From Clostridium estertheticum subsp. estertheticum (GTDB lineage: Bacteria > Bacillota > Clostridia > Clostridiales > Clostridiaceae): a stretch of 64,000 bases of DNA. Numbering within the stretch: the first letter of the stretch is position 1; each line of letters begins with the position of its first letter. The position numbers were made by a program, and so were the translations under genes. Below, piece by piece: positions 26,711 through 36,392 of the stretch. Under the pieces are notes generated by a model. That model was given only the letters and a program-made list of their open reading frames with translations, was not told where the DNA came from and did not search any database. The stretch spans positions 2,285,001 through 2,349,000 of the forward strand of contig NZ_CP015756.1 in the NCBI RefSeq assembly GCF_001877035.1, given 5' to 3'.

Positions 26711-27733
26711 TTAGATTACTTTGAAATTACCGCCATAAACATTGAAACTCACTACAAATACAATAAATAATATTATAATATATATCACTTCAAATAGATT
26801 CCCAGCATCAGAACCTGTGGTAATATGTGGTGGCAATTTTAATTTTAATTTTCCTGTTTTTTCTAGTATATAAACAAATTTATTGTGAATTCCTATTTTT
26901 TTTAAAAATTCAGCAATAAACCTTGGTGTTGAGAGTATTGGTACGCCTTCCTTTGTAAATATATCAGCCCAATAGATATGACTTATATACCCAACAAAAA
27001 AACAGCCTGTTAAATACCCGTATCCTAATTTATTAAACACATATGATGCTGAAATAGTAAAAACAATAACACCCTCTATTGAGTGCAAAAATGTTCTGTG
27101 AGGGAATATTGCGATACATATTAATAAGATACAAATAAGATAAATAGAACTATCGTTCAAATTAGTGACATTGTAAAGCGCTAATATAAGACTCGAACCG
27201 ATATATGTTAAGAACATGGTTGTTCTTTTGAAATTATTGGATCCCTTACTTATTATATTTGATAATTTCTTATAAACGAACCCAATTACAGGGATATTTT
27301 TGTAAATTCGCTCATTAGTAATACCTATAAGTAAAAAAATAAAAGACATAAAATATGTACATATTTTTGCATATTCACCTATAAATTTTATTCTTGATAA
27401 CTGCGCTATAATAGTTTTGGAATTCCATATGATTAGTGCACATAGCCCAACACCCAAAAGCAATCTTAATAATAATTTTAACAACTTTTCTATGTCGTGG
27501 GTTACTTTATTAGTCGTACCTGTAAGTGGGTTCATATGGTTTATCTTACTGTTTTGACTATCAGCATCTACAAGCAATCCTGAAAGACATGCAGTGCCAA
27601 GACCTATAAGGCTTATTCCCATTGGAACATGAATATATCTATTATTGAATATTGCCATTGAATTAATTATGGGTACTGTAGCTACTATTGCGTATGATAA
27701 CATTGCTATCTTTTGATGTGACCGCCCATTCAT
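26711..27733 (-). CDS. YdjM-family membrane-bound metal-dependent hydrolase-like protein
   Basis: A 340-residue membrane protein with about eight hydrophobic segments. The family pattern is seen in RSHQKIA at the N-terminus, GLLVDADSQNSKINHMNP near residue 52, HRTFLHSIEG near residue 211 and ISHIYWADIFTKEGVPIL near residue 250. These histidines and aspartates resemble a metal site, as in the DUF457/YdjM group, whose E. coli member is SOS-regulated; the true activity is unproven. It is 73 bases after the pentapeptide gene on the same strand, and a possible site (AGGAGTA) precedes the ATG. Confidence 0.8.
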   Translation of the reverse strand: MNGRSHQKIAMLSYAIVATVPIINSMAIFNNRYIHVPMGISLIGLGTACLSGLLVDADSQNSKINHMNPLTGTTNKVTHDIEKLLKLLLRLLLGVGLCALIIWNSKTIIAQLSRIKFIGEYAKICTYFMSFIFLLIGITNERIYKNIPVIGFVYKKLSNIISKGSNNFKRTTMFLTYIGSSLILALYNVTNLNDSSIYLICILLICIAIFPHRTFLHSIEGVIVFTISASYVFNKLGYGYLTGCFFVGYISHIYWADIFTKEGVPILSTPRFIAEFLKKIGIHNKFVYILEKTGKLKLKLPPHITTGSDAGNLFEVIYIIILFIVFVVSFNVYGGNFKVI

Positions 27734-27806
27734 CTTATGTACTCCTTACTCGCTTAGATGTCATTATAATATAGTTTATTTTAAAAAAATTTGTTTTAAT
27801 ACGTAA

Positions 27807-28448
27807 TTACATATTATTTTTTATATATTTAATTATGTAACTTAATGTATGAAAATCACAATTTAAATCATCACTAACAAGATTTAATCCTTTAATCAAA
27901 GTTTCTTCATCAAAGTTTTCTAGTAATATCATTACATTTATTATATTAATATCACCATTTTTTGTATCAAGGACTCTTGCCGCTTTTACATATTTATTTT
28001 TCATTACTTTTAAAATTGCGAAACGAAGATCATCACTAATTTCTAATTCTGGTATTTCATCAAAAATTCTTATTTCTGGATTTTTAAGGCTTAGATTTTT
28101 AGCTTTATGAACATCGGTTAACAAAAATATAGTGTTTTTAAATTCCGCATCTTTAAAATCTGCTCCATCTAAATTTGTAGAATCAAATAAAGTATTTTCA
28201 AATACAGTATTTTGAAAATCGCTGTCCTTTAGATTTGTTCCAATAAATTCGGCACATTTAAATGTACATTCAAGAAAAACACATGATTTAAAGTGAGCTC
28301 CTCTAAAGTTAACATAATTAAAATTTGAATCTGAAAAATCACTATTATAACAATTGCTTCTTTCAAGGTTTTTATACATAAAGTTTTTTCCGGTTTTTTC
28401 TATATTGTTATAATTAAAATTACCTTTAACACTTCTATTTGTAGCCAT
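27807..28448 (-). CDS. Pentapeptide-repeat protein
   Basis: Residues about 26-110 consist of consecutive A(D/N)LxF-type pentapeptides (for example NLERS, DFSDSNF, NFRGAHF, NLKDSDF, NLDGADF), which fold into a right-handed quadrilateral beta-helix. Residues 130-213 form a separate helical domain that I do not recognise. Some pentapeptide proteins protect DNA gyrase by DNA mimicry, but most have no known role and this one is not strongly acidic along the helix. AGGGAGG lies upstream of the ATG. It sits between the germinant receptor operon and the YdjM-like gene. Confidence 0.85.
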   Translation of the reverse strand: MATNRSVKGNFNYNNIEKTGKNFMYKNLERSNCYNSDFSDSNFNYVNFRGAHFKSCVFLECTFKCAEFIGTNLKDSDFQNTVFENTLFDSTNLDGADFKDAEFKNTIFLLTDVHKAKNLSLKNPEIRIFDEIPELEISDDLRFAILKVMKNKYVKAARVLDTKNGDINIINVMILLENFDEETLIKGLNLVSDDLNCDFHTLSYIIKYIKNNM

Positions 28449-28477
28449 TATTTGCCTCCCTTAAATTGATAAACATC

Positions 28478-28520
28478 AAAAAACTTCTAGCCAATTTCCA
28501 AAAGTGGGTAGAAGTTTTTT
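28478..28520 (-). terminator. Terminator after the germinant receptor operon
   Basis: Sixteen-base arms (28478-28493, 28505-28520) pair with one mismatch and end in a six-T run on each strand. It lies downstream of the GerC-like gene and upstream of the pentapeptide gene start. Confidence 0.75.
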
Positions 28521-28647
28521 ATTTCACTATAAATACTATACACAATTTTAATAAAAGTCAATCTTTTATTAAAAATTTTATCAACTAAAGTATATGAACA
28601 TAGGCAAATCCTTTAATTTATAGTTTTTTAGTTTAAAGCTATATCGT

Positions 28648-29772
28648 TTATTTATTTTTATATAAAAATTGACCTCTTCCAAGACTATCAACCTTAACAG
28701 TTACATTAACTGTAATATCCGCATTACAAACAAAGTTATTCCAATCAGTTCTAGGATTTCGCCCAAAAGCAGCTGCAGCATCACGACCAAGTTCTAGGCA
28801 ATCTGTTTTATACTGATTTTGCATTTTGTATATAAATTTATTACAATTTTTTTTTGTTTCTTCTTCTAATTCATGACTGTACTTTTCTACGGTTTTGGGA
28901 TTATTCATAAAATCATTATACAAAGTATTATTTACTACCTTACCTTTAAATTCTATATCAATATTAAATTTATATTTACCATTGATTTTTTCACAGTGTA
29001 CTTTTCTTTTCACTTCCCCATAGGTTGATATCCAGTGTGATGAATCTTTTTTAAGTGTTAGTATTCCTTTAACTTTATTGTTCCTTAAAAAATTCATATA
29101 TCTTGCTTCTTCCATTGGTATTTTTGTTACCATTTTGTCTTTATTAAAAACGGCCATGCCGCTTATTGTAATTTTTTTGTTTAGTATTTCTAGGTAAGGA
29201 ATAACTAAATCTCGCCCCTCTGAATTTACTCTTACATACATATCAATAACTTTATAGTCTTTAGACATGAAATTTTGGTTTTTAGAGCTTTCTACCATAT
29301 CGTTAATATGATCTGCCGAAGTGGGAGCATCATCAACTTTGAATTTTAACATATCAATGGCCTTATCCTTACAGACAACAAGCCATGCAGCATCATTCAT
29401 TTCTTGATTCGTCATCAATATATCAATAAGGTGGTTTATCCCAGAGGTTGCAAAAGCTTCACTAAAAATAAATACTTTTTGTAATCCAAGAAAGTATAAT
29501 TTACCACTGATAGTTTGCCTGGTTGACCTGGTATCAGGAATGTTTTTACCGGTACCCTCTAATATTTCACTTGAAATTTCATCTTTTTTATTGAAATTAT
29601 ATATACTTGAAACAATGTTATATTCATTTAACGGACGATTCGTTGTGAGGTCCAATGATATACCTGAGGAAATACCTATATCTTCTATAGGAACACTACC
29701 TTCACTTGAATTAAATATGATATATATAATTATACATGAAATAGATATTATTAATAAACTATATCTTTTCAT
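28648..29772 (-). CDS. Spore germination receptor C subunit (GerAC/GerKC family) with atypical N-terminus
   Basis: The 374-residue Ger(x)C protein is recognised from EDIGISSGISLDLT near residue 31, the FSEAFATSGINHLIDILMTNQEMNDAAWLVV stretch near 100-130, and a typical tail. The family is normally a lipoprotein on the spore inner membrane. Here the only early cysteine (residue 13, IISISC) sits inside a longer hydrophobic stretch and has Ser rather than Leu/Val/Ile at the -3 position, so a canonical lipobox is lacking and a membrane-anchor reading is possible. It is the third gene of the A-B-C operon, 53 bases after B, with AGGAGG before the ATG. Confidence 0.88.
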   Translation of the reverse strand: MKRYSLLIISISCIIIYIIFNSSEGSVPIEDIGISSGISLDLTTNRPLNEYNIVSSIYNFNKKDEISSEILEGTGKNIPDTRSTRQTISGKLYFLGLQKVFIFSEAFATSGINHLIDILMTNQEMNDAAWLVVCKDKAIDMLKFKVDDAPTSADHINDMVESSKNQNFMSKDYKVIDMYVRVNSEGRDLVIPYLEILNKKITISGMAVFNKDKMVTKIPMEEARYMNFLRNNKVKGILTLKKDSSHWISTYGEVKRKVHCEKINGKYKFNIDIEFKGKVVNNTLYNDFMNNPKTVEKYSHELEEETKKNCNKFIYKMQNQYKTDCLELGRDAAAAFGRNPRTDWNNFVCNADITVNVTVKVDSLGRGQFLYKNK

Positions 29773-29825
29773 TTACAGGTTTTCCTCCTTTTTTTATAAA
29801 GTATATGAAATAGAAGCTAGTATAT

Positions 29826-30929
29826 TTACGGGTTAATTTTTTCAATATGATTAAGTTTTCTCTTATCTATTAAAAGAGTTGTTAATGCAATTATGGTCAC
29901 ATAAGCAATATTATATAAGGTTATCCAAGGCATAACTTTGCCCAAAATTTCTTTCCTGATTACTTCATTTCCAATTAACATTGGAAAAACAAAAATAATT
30001 GGTAATAATAAAAAGCAAATTGTTTTTCTTTTTATTTTTGTAATATTATTTAATATTTTTGTTGAGGCGTAAAATTGAATCGATATGGTTTTATATGCCA
30101 TAATAGCCAATATAATAATGTTTATATATCTAAAATTATTTATCACAGGTATTTTAAAGGACTCAGCTACGAAGGAAAATGGCCATATTTCTTTTGGTAT
30201 TAAATCAGGCCCAGAAAAATAAATAGATGTAAAAACTACCCAGGTATGAAAGAAAATTATTACAAAAGTGCTCAATAAAGCAGCTTTTAATATATCTTTT
30301 TTTTGCTGTACATATGGATATACTATTAATAGTAATTCCATATTTGCATAAGCAAAAGCAGATTTTACGCTTCCTTCTAAAATTTTAGGGAGACCTGCTC
30401 CAAAAAAAGGTTTTACATTTAAAATACTAGATGACTTAAAGCTTACTGTGGATGCCACTATTATAAGACATATTAAAAAAAATGTTATAGTAGTAAATCT
30501 GGCTAATACTTTTAAACCTTTAATTGATGCATAACAGGCAATAGTTGCGAAAAGTATAACCATCTTAAAATGTGGAATAAAATACATACTATACGCTCTT
30601 AATAGATTGCTTGCACCAGAAGTAACTAATACTGCATAGAATAAAAACTGGAGCATAAATAATAAGTTTAAAAAATTGCCTATTATTTTTCCGAAAAATG
30701 CTTTACTTAAATTCATTATATTACTATCAGGATATTTTCTTATTATTATTGCGGAAATTAGAACAATATATAATGGATATATCCCACCTATAATGGTAGA
30801 AATCCACCCATCTTGTTTTGCAATGCTTACTACATCTGTAGGTAGATTAGTGACCCCTATACCTACGATACACCCAACCAAGATGAAAAAAAGCTCGGTA
30901 GAAGTTATCAGTTTGTTTTTTTTATTCAT
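29826..30929 (-). CDS. Spore germination receptor B subunit (GerAB/GerKB family)
   Basis: A 367-residue protein with about ten membrane helices of the amino-acid/polyamine/cation transporter fold. The N-terminus STELFFILVGCIVGIGVTNLP is typical of endospore germination permeases, which hold the germinant-binding pocket in the spore inner membrane. Its start overlaps the end of the A subunit gene by 8 bases, so the two are translationally coupled. Confidence 0.9.
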   Translation of the reverse strand: MNKKNKLITSTELFFILVGCIVGIGVTNLPTDVVSIAKQDGWISTIIGGIYPLYIVLISAIIIRKYPDSNIMNLSKAFFGKIIGNFLNLLFMLQFLFYAVLVTSGASNLLRAYSMYFIPHFKMVILFATIACYASIKGLKVLARFTTITFFLICLIIVASTVSFKSSSILNVKPFFGAGLPKILEGSVKSAFAYANMELLLIVYPYVQQKKDILKAALLSTFVIIFFHTWVVFTSIYFSGPDLIPKEIWPFSFVAESFKIPVINNFRYINIIILAIMAYKTISIQFYASTKILNNITKIKRKTICFLLLPIIFVFPMLIGNEVIRKEILGKVMPWITLYNIAYVTIIALTTLLIDKRKLNHIEKINP

Positions 30930-32409
30930 CTTTTTTTCTCCTAAATTTATATCTGAAATTATTTTGTCTTTTATTATTCTGGCCTGAGACTATTGATGGA
31001 CGAGAATTCATTTTCCATAATGGTGCTCTCGTAAATGTATCCTTTAAATCATCCTTTTTAAAGTCCATATATGGAACACCAAAATTCTCCAAGGAGGATA
31101 AATGAATGATAAGAAAAGTAAAGCCTGTAGCAATCCCCATTATACCCATAGCATTTGCTAAAAATAACATTGGAAATCTTAGCAGCCTTATAGAGAGAGA
31201 CATATCAACAGCGGGCACTACAAAAGAAGCAACAATCGTGATACCAACTACAAGCAGAGTAGTAGGACTTACCATTTTTGATTCTACTATGGCATTTCCT
31301 ATAATAATGCCTCCAACTATACTTACAGTTTGTGCTATTTTCGAGGGAAGTCTTAATCCTCCTTCTCTTAAGATTTCCATTAGTAGTTCTAGTATAAGTA
31401 TTTCCATAAAGGGGGTAAGAGATATTCCTATTCTAGATTGTACTATCGGGATAACAAATTGAACGGGTATGAGTTCAGCATTATATTTGATTAATGTTAA
31501 ATAAACGGAAGGAAGTGTAATTACTAATAAAACTGTTAAGATTCTAAGAAGTCTTATAAAATTCGCAGATATTGTTTTTTCGTTATAATCTTCAACAGTG
31601 TGAAAAAATTCAATAAATACAGATGGCACTGTTACCACAAAAGGAGTGCCATTTAAAATCAAAGCAATTCTTCCTTCCATAATATTTGCGGTTACTCTAT
31701 CTGGTCTCTCTGTGGCCAGAGCCATTGGAAAAATACTGTATGGATTCTCATCTATAAATTCAAGTAATATCCCTATTCCAGTAATAGAATCTACGTTTAC
31801 TGCATTTATTCTCTTTTTTAGTTCATCTAGAACCTCAGTATCAACTAAATCTTTAATATAAACTAAGGCTAAGTCAGTCTGTGTCCGTCTTCCAACAACA
31901 AATTTTTCAATAGAAAGGTTTGAATCTTTTATTTTCCTACGGAGCAAACTTATATTAACTTCTAGGTTTTCCACAAATCCGTCTCTGGATCCCCTAAGTG
32001 ATATTTCATTGGTTGGATCAGATATTTTTCTGATTTCGCCACCAGTTGTATCAATTATAATGTAATCTTCTATATTTTCAATTATAAATAAAGTATTACC
32101 ATTTTTAATCTCTTTAGAAACTTGAGTAGTATCATCTTTGATAAAAGAACACTCTGCAGTAATGTAGTTACTACACAAAAATCTGGATGTATTGTTATCT
32201 AATGTTATGGAGGTATGTATTTGAAGCATTAAAGGATTAAGAATATCCCTATTAATTACATTTTTATCTACTAGACCATCAATATATATGATAGCGCCTT
32301 GTATAGATGGATTTTTGCCAATTGCTATATTTTTGACTTTAATAGGAGCTGATGGCCCTAAGACATTTATCATATTATTTATTTTAGAGTTTATACTTTC
32401 ATTCTTCAT
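30922..32409 (-). CDS. Spore germination receptor A subunit (GerAA/GerKA family)
   Basis: A 495-residue GerA-type protein. The N-terminal soluble domain shows AIIYIDGLVDK, a central stretch has RRKIKDSNLSIEKFVVGRR and the membrane part starts near residue 285, with NPYSIFPMALATERPDRV before it and LRILTVLLVITLPSVYLTL after it. It is the first gene of the germinant receptor operon. The start is set at 32409, because the GTG at 32418 overlaps the AAAGGTG ribosome site that serves the ATG. The germinant (amino acid, sugar or other) cannot be told from the sequence. Confidence 0.92.
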   Translation of the reverse strand: MKNESINSKINNMINVLGPSAPIKVKNIAIGKNPSIQGAIIYIDGLVDKNVINRDILNPLMLQIHTSITLDNNTSRFLCSNYITAECSFIKDDTTQVSKEIKNGNTLFIIENIEDYIIIDTTGGEIRKISDPTNEISLRGSRDGFVENLEVNISLLRRKIKDSNLSIEKFVVGRRTQTDLALVYIKDLVDTEVLDELKKRINAVNVDSITGIGILLEFIDENPYSIFPMALATERPDRVTANIMEGRIALILNGTPFVVTVPSVFIEFFHTVEDYNEKTISANFIRLLRILTVLLVITLPSVYLTLIKYNAELIPVQFVIPIVQSRIGISLTPFMEILILELLMEILREGGLRLPSKIAQTVSIVGGIIIGNAIVESKMVSPTTLLVVGITIVASFVVPAVDMSLSIRLLRFPMLFLANAMGIMGIATGFTFLIIHLSSLENFGVPYMDFKKDDLKDTFTRAPLWKMNSRPSIVSGQNNKRQNNFRYKFRRKKDE

Positions 32410-32516
32410 ATATATCACCTTTATAGTATATTTTTCACTAAATATAATAATAGTTTATCCCTTGAAAAAAATTATATGCAGACAATATGGAAGGTTATAA
32501 TTTCGCTTAGAAAATG

Positions 32517-32572
32517 TTAAATAAGTAAAATGGCTAGGATTTTATAAAATCCTAGCCATTTTACTTATTTAA
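32517..32572. terminator. 56-bp perfect palindrome, bidirectional terminator at the end of the potABCD operon
   Basis: Two 28-base arms (32517-32544 and 32545-32572) are exact reverse complements with no spacer. It covers the last codons and stop of the PotC-PotD gene. The ACTTATTT-type ends give weak U-runs. The stem centre (ATTTTATAAAAT) would form the loop in RNA. Confidence 0.85.
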
Positions 32573-34400
32573 CTTCCGTCCATATCTTATCTAAATCTGT
32601 TACTGATTTTCCTATATCCTTTAAGTATTCACCCTTTTTTACAACTTCTTTAGGCGGATAAACTGCTTTATCATCTAGTATTTTTTTATCAATATATTTA
32701 TATGCGGCGGTGTTAGGATTTCCATAAGGGAACTTATGAGAAATCTCAGCACTTATTTCAGGCTGCATTATAAAATTAATAAAAAGCTGCGCGGCTTTAA
32801 CATTTTTTGCAGCTTTGGGAATTACAAAATTGTCCTGCTGGAGAAATAGTCCTTCACTCGGGATGACATATTTTATATTTTGGTTTTCAAGGCGTGCTAG
32901 ATTTCCTTCTGCTCCCCAGGCGAACATTGCTTTTGACTCTCCATTTATAAGGCTTGTTTTGGGACTATCACTATCATAAGATTTTATATTAGGTTGAAGT
33001 TTTATAAGTGCTTCTTTTGCTTTTTTTAGAGCTGCGGGTCTAGTTTCATTTAGTGGATAACCAAGCATCTTAAGTGTCATTCCAATTATAACTCTTTCAT
33101 CATCAAGTACAGTTAAAGAATTTTTAAACTCAGGTTTCCAAAGGTCCTTATATCCTTTTATTGTGCCTTCAGGGATTTTTGAACTATCATAGGAGATTAC
33201 ACCTGCAAGCCACATATAAGGAACACTATATTTATTACCACGATCAAAGGGTAGGTTTAAATATTGAGATCCTATATTGTTTAGATTTGTTAAACTACTT
33301 TTATTTATCGGTGTTATAAGTCCTTGTTTACTTAATATTTCAACCATAAAGTCACTAGCTACTGTTAAATCATAATTTCCACCACCTGCCATAAGTTTTG
33401 CAAGCATTTCTTCATTAGATGAAAAAGTACTATAATTTACTTTAATATTATATGTTTGTTCAAATTTATCTATAACGGATTGTGGTAAATATTCCGACCA
33501 GTTAAAAACATTTAAAACTTCCTCAGGCTGCGCATTGTGGTTAGCATAAGTGAATATTCCACCACCAATACTTCCAAATACAATCAAAATTGAAGTTATT
33601 ATAGCTCCAATCTTTTTCATATTTATATTTACATTTCGAATAAAAAGAGCAAAACAAATTATAATAATAGTTAAAATTATTAGTATGGTAGATAGGGCGT
33701 TAATTTCAGGCGTAACACCAAATTTTACCATGGAAAATACTTTAAGAGGCAAAGTAACACTACCAGGTCCAGCTACAAAAAAACTAATTATTACATCATC
33801 AAGCGATAAAGTAAAGGCAAGTAATGCACCTGCAATAACTCCTGGCATAATAATTGGTAGAGTTATATTAAAAAAAGTTTTTATAGGCGTAGCGTAAAGA
33901 TCCATAGCAACTTCTTCAACAGACCTATCGAAGCCGTCAAGTCTAGTTTTTACAACGGCGACTACATAAGCTATACTGAAAGTAACATGTGCAATAATTA
34001 AAGACACTCTACCTAAAGGGATTTTTGCTATGGAGAAAAAAGCAAGCAGGGATATACCCATAACTATTTCAGGTATAACTAAAGGCACATAAAGTATTGC
34101 GTCAACTAATTTTTTAGCACGAAATTTATATCTATACATTCCAATGGCGGCTAAAGTTCCTATAATCACAGAAATTATTGTACTAATTATTGCTATAATA
34201 AAAGAGTTCTTAACAGCATCTAATATGCCCGCATTATGGAGTAGACTACCATACCATTTAAATGTGAAACCGGTCCAAACTACATTTAATTTTGACTGGT
34301 TAAAGGAAAATCCGATAAGTACTATAATTGGTATATATAAAAACATAAATATTAAGATCAAATATAAAAATTTCAGTGAATTTATTTTTTTGCTTTTCAT
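32565..34400 (-). CDS. PotC-PotD fusion: polyamine ABC permease joined to its substrate-binding domain
   Basis: Residues 1-260 are a PotC-type permease with six membrane segments and the coupling motif EEVAMDLYATPIKTFFNIT near 162-180. A seventh hydrophobic segment (263-285) follows, and residues 291-611 are a complete PotD-type binding protein (LNVFNWSEYLP, FSSNEEMLAKLMAGGGNYDL, FPYGNPNTA). An odd extra helix after a six-helix permease would place the binding domain outside, tethered to the channel. There is no signal peptide or lipobox. The gene starts 2 bases after potB ends, so it closes the operon. The likely substrate is spermidine/putrescine, by homology. Confidence 0.9.
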   Translation of the reverse strand: MKSKKINSLKFLYLILIFMFLYIPIIVLIGFSFNQSKLNVVWTGFTFKWYGSLLHNAGILDAVKNSFIIAIISTIISVIIGTLAAIGMYRYKFRAKKLVDAILYVPLVIPEIVMGISLLAFFSIAKIPLGRVSLIIAHVTFSIAYVVAVVKTRLDGFDRSVEEVAMDLYATPIKTFFNITLPIIMPGVIAGALLAFTLSLDDVIISFFVAGPGSVTLPLKVFSMVKFGVTPEINALSTILIILTIIIICFALFIRNVNINMKKIGAIITSILIVFGSIGGGIFTYANHNAQPEEVLNVFNWSEYLPQSVIDKFEQTYNIKVNYSTFSSNEEMLAKLMAGGGNYDLTVASDFMVEILSKQGLITPINKSSLTNLNNIGSQYLNLPFDRGNKYSVPYMWLAGVISYDSSKIPEGTIKGYKDLWKPEFKNSLTVLDDERVIIGMTLKMLGYPLNETRPAALKKAKEALIKLQPNIKSYDSDSPKTSLINGESKAMFAWGAEGNLARLENQNIKYVIPSEGLFLQQDNFVIPKAAKNVKAAQLFINFIMQPEISAEISHKFPYGNPNTAAYKYIDKKILDDKAVYPPKEVVKKGEYLKDIGKSVTDLDKIWTEVK

Positions 34401-34402
34401 CT

Positions 34403-35293
34403 TTATAATACCTCCTTAGTTCCTTTAGTTCCAGTTAATTTTGTACTATATAAAATAACGGTTAACATAACAATTATTAAAATAACTGATATAGCTGAAC
34501 CGAATGGCCAATCTCTTGCAGTAAGGAACTGATTTTTTATTAGATTACTCATAAGGATTACCTTACTACCTCCCATAAGGTCAGTTACAAAGAAAAGTCC
34601 AAGGGTAGGAATAAAAACTAAAATAGAACCTGATACAATCCCCCCTTTGGTAAGTGGAAGAATGATTTTGATGAATTTATAAAACGGACCTGCTCCAAGG
34701 TCAGATGCGGCATCTAATATTCTCTTGTCGAGTTTTTCTATGGAAGTATATAGAGGAAGAACCATAAATGGAAACATCATGTATAACATACCAATCATAA
34801 CCGCAAAATTGTTATACATTAAATTAAGAGGTATATTTATTATATGAAAGTGTAATAGTAATGTATTTATTATTCCTTCTGTTTTAAGTAAGACTATTAT
34901 TGCATAGGTCCTAACTAATGAGTTAGTCCAAAATGGTAGTATTATTAGTAAAAGTAATAGCGGCTTAAATTTTTTATTAAAATTTGCGATTATGTATGCA
35001 AAAGGATATCCAAAAATCAAACATAACATAGTAGTATATGTAGCTATTAAGACTGATTTTATGAAGATATTAATATAAAGAGGGTCTAAAAGCCTTATAT
35101 AGTTTCCTAAAGTAAACTTATATATGATGTTACCAACTTCGCCTCTAGTAGAAAAACTTACAATAACTATAAATAAAAGTGGCATAACAAAAAATACTAT
35201 CAGCCATATAAGAGCAGGAGAAATTGTTGTTAAATACTTTAGATGTAATGATAAATATTTTTTTATGGAATTTCTTGATTTCTTATTTTTCAT
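34403..35293 (-). CDS. potB: Polyamine ABC transporter permease PotB
   Basis: A 296-residue permease of the spermidine/putrescine family with six membrane helices. It has the family N-terminus (SPALIWLIVFFVMPLLFIVIVSFS, shown in part) and the coupling motif DAASDLGAGPFYKFIKIILPL near residues 199-219. It pairs with the PotC half of the fused downstream protein. The spacing to potA upstream is 13 bases. Assignment to polyamines rests on homology and operon partners. Confidence 0.9.
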   Translation of the reverse strand: MKNKKSRNSIKKYLSLHLKYLTTISPALIWLIVFFVMPLLFIVIVSFSTRGEVGNIIYKFTLGNYIRLLDPLYINIFIKSVLIATYTTMLCLIFGYPFAYIIANFNKKFKPLLLLLIILPFWTNSLVRTYAIIVLLKTEGIINTLLLHFHIINIPLNLMYNNFAVMIGMLYMMFPFMVLPLYTSIEKLDKRILDAASDLGAGPFYKFIKIILPLTKGGIVSGSILVFIPTLGLFFVTDLMGGSKVILMSNLIKNQFLTARDWPFGSAISVILIIVMLTVILYSTKLTGTKGTKEVL

Positions 35294-35306
35294 GTCTCAA
35301 CTTCCT

Positions 35307-36392
35307 TTATTCCTTAATAACTATAGTATGATTAGGATTCCATGTTACAAAATAATTTTTTGTCTCATTTAAAAATATAAAATTTTGTCCTATTGGCTCA
35401 TTAACTATAATTTCTTTATTATCTTTAAGAAGCATAATAACTTTAATGGTTGAACCTACATAAATCCTTTCCTTGAATTTACAAATCAACCAAACGTCGC
35501 CTTCTTCAACGGTTTCTTTTATTTTAATCCTCTCAGGTCTAACCGAAACTATAAATTTATCACCTAAATTATAATTATGGTTAGGTATTCTAATTATATC
35601 TTCTTTTTCATAAAGCTTAAGTAAAACTTCATTCTCCTTTAATTTAATAATCTCACCTTCTAAGATGTTTGTTTCTCCTAAAAATGTAGCTACAAATTTA
35701 GTTCTAGGGTGCTCATAAAGTTCTTCTGGTGTACCAATTTGCTCAATAACACCACTGTTCATAACAACGATTCGGTCGGACATTGTTAGTGCCTCTTCTT
35801 GATCATGGGTCACGAAAACAAAGGTTATTCCAAGTATTTTTTGAAGATGCTTAAGTTCCAATTGCATTTGTTTACGGAGCTTTAAATCAAGTGCACCTAG
35901 GGGTTCATCTAAAAGAAGAACTTTTGGTTTGTTTACGATTGCTCTTGCTATAGCAACGCGTTGCATTTGTCCACCACTTAGCATAGAGGGCATTCTATTT
36001 TCAAAACCTTCAAGTTGAACCATTTTTAACATCTTACTTACATTGTCTTTTATTTCATTCTTCTTCATTTTCTTCATTTTAAGACCAAAGGCTATATTAT
36101 CATAGATATTCATATGAGGAAATAATGCATAGTTTTGAAATACTGTGTTAACACACCTAATGTAAGGTGGTTTTTGCGTAATATTTTCTCCATCAATTAC
36201 AATTTCTCCACTTGTAGGCAATTCAAAACCAGCAATCATTCTTAAGGTAGTGGTTTTTCCACAACCACTTGGTCCGAGTAGGGTTAGAAATTCGCCTTGA
36301 TGTATGTCAAGGTCTAAGTTTTTAATGATAGGGTCATCTTGATTAAAACTCTTACAAATATTTAACAATTGAACGAAAATACCTTTTGTCAC
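35307..36392 (-). CDS. potA: Polyamine ABC transporter ATP-binding protein PotA
   Basis: A 361-residue ABC ATPase. The Walker A motif GPSGCGKTT is near residues 38-46, the Q-loop is [10 protein letters not shown] near 84, the signature [14 protein letters not shown] near 138, Walker [13 protein letters not shown] near 157 and the switch His is in [11 protein letters not shown] near 191. A TOBE-like regulatory domain follows from about residue 245. It is the first gene of potA-potB-potCD and is read from a GTG start about 10 bases after AAGGAG. The gene is divergent from the histidine operon. Confidence 0.92.
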   Translation of the reverse strand: MTKGIFVQLLNICKSFNQDDPIIKNLDLDIHQGEFLTLLGPSGCGKTTTLRMIAGFELPTSGEIVIDGENITQKPPYIRCVNTVFQNYALFPHMNIYDNIAFGLKMKKMKKNEIKDNVSKMLKMVQLEGFENRMPSMLSGGQMQRVAIARAIVNKPKVLLLDEPLGALDLKLRKQMQLELKHLQKILGITFVFVTHDQEEALTMSDRIVVMNSGVIEQIGTPEELYEHPRTKFVATFLGETNILEGEIIKLKENEVLLKLYEKEDIIRIPNHNYNLGDKFIVSVRPERIKIKETVEEGDVWLICKFKERIYVGSTIKVIMLLKDNKEIIVNEPIGQNFIFLNETKNYFVTWNPNHTIVIKE

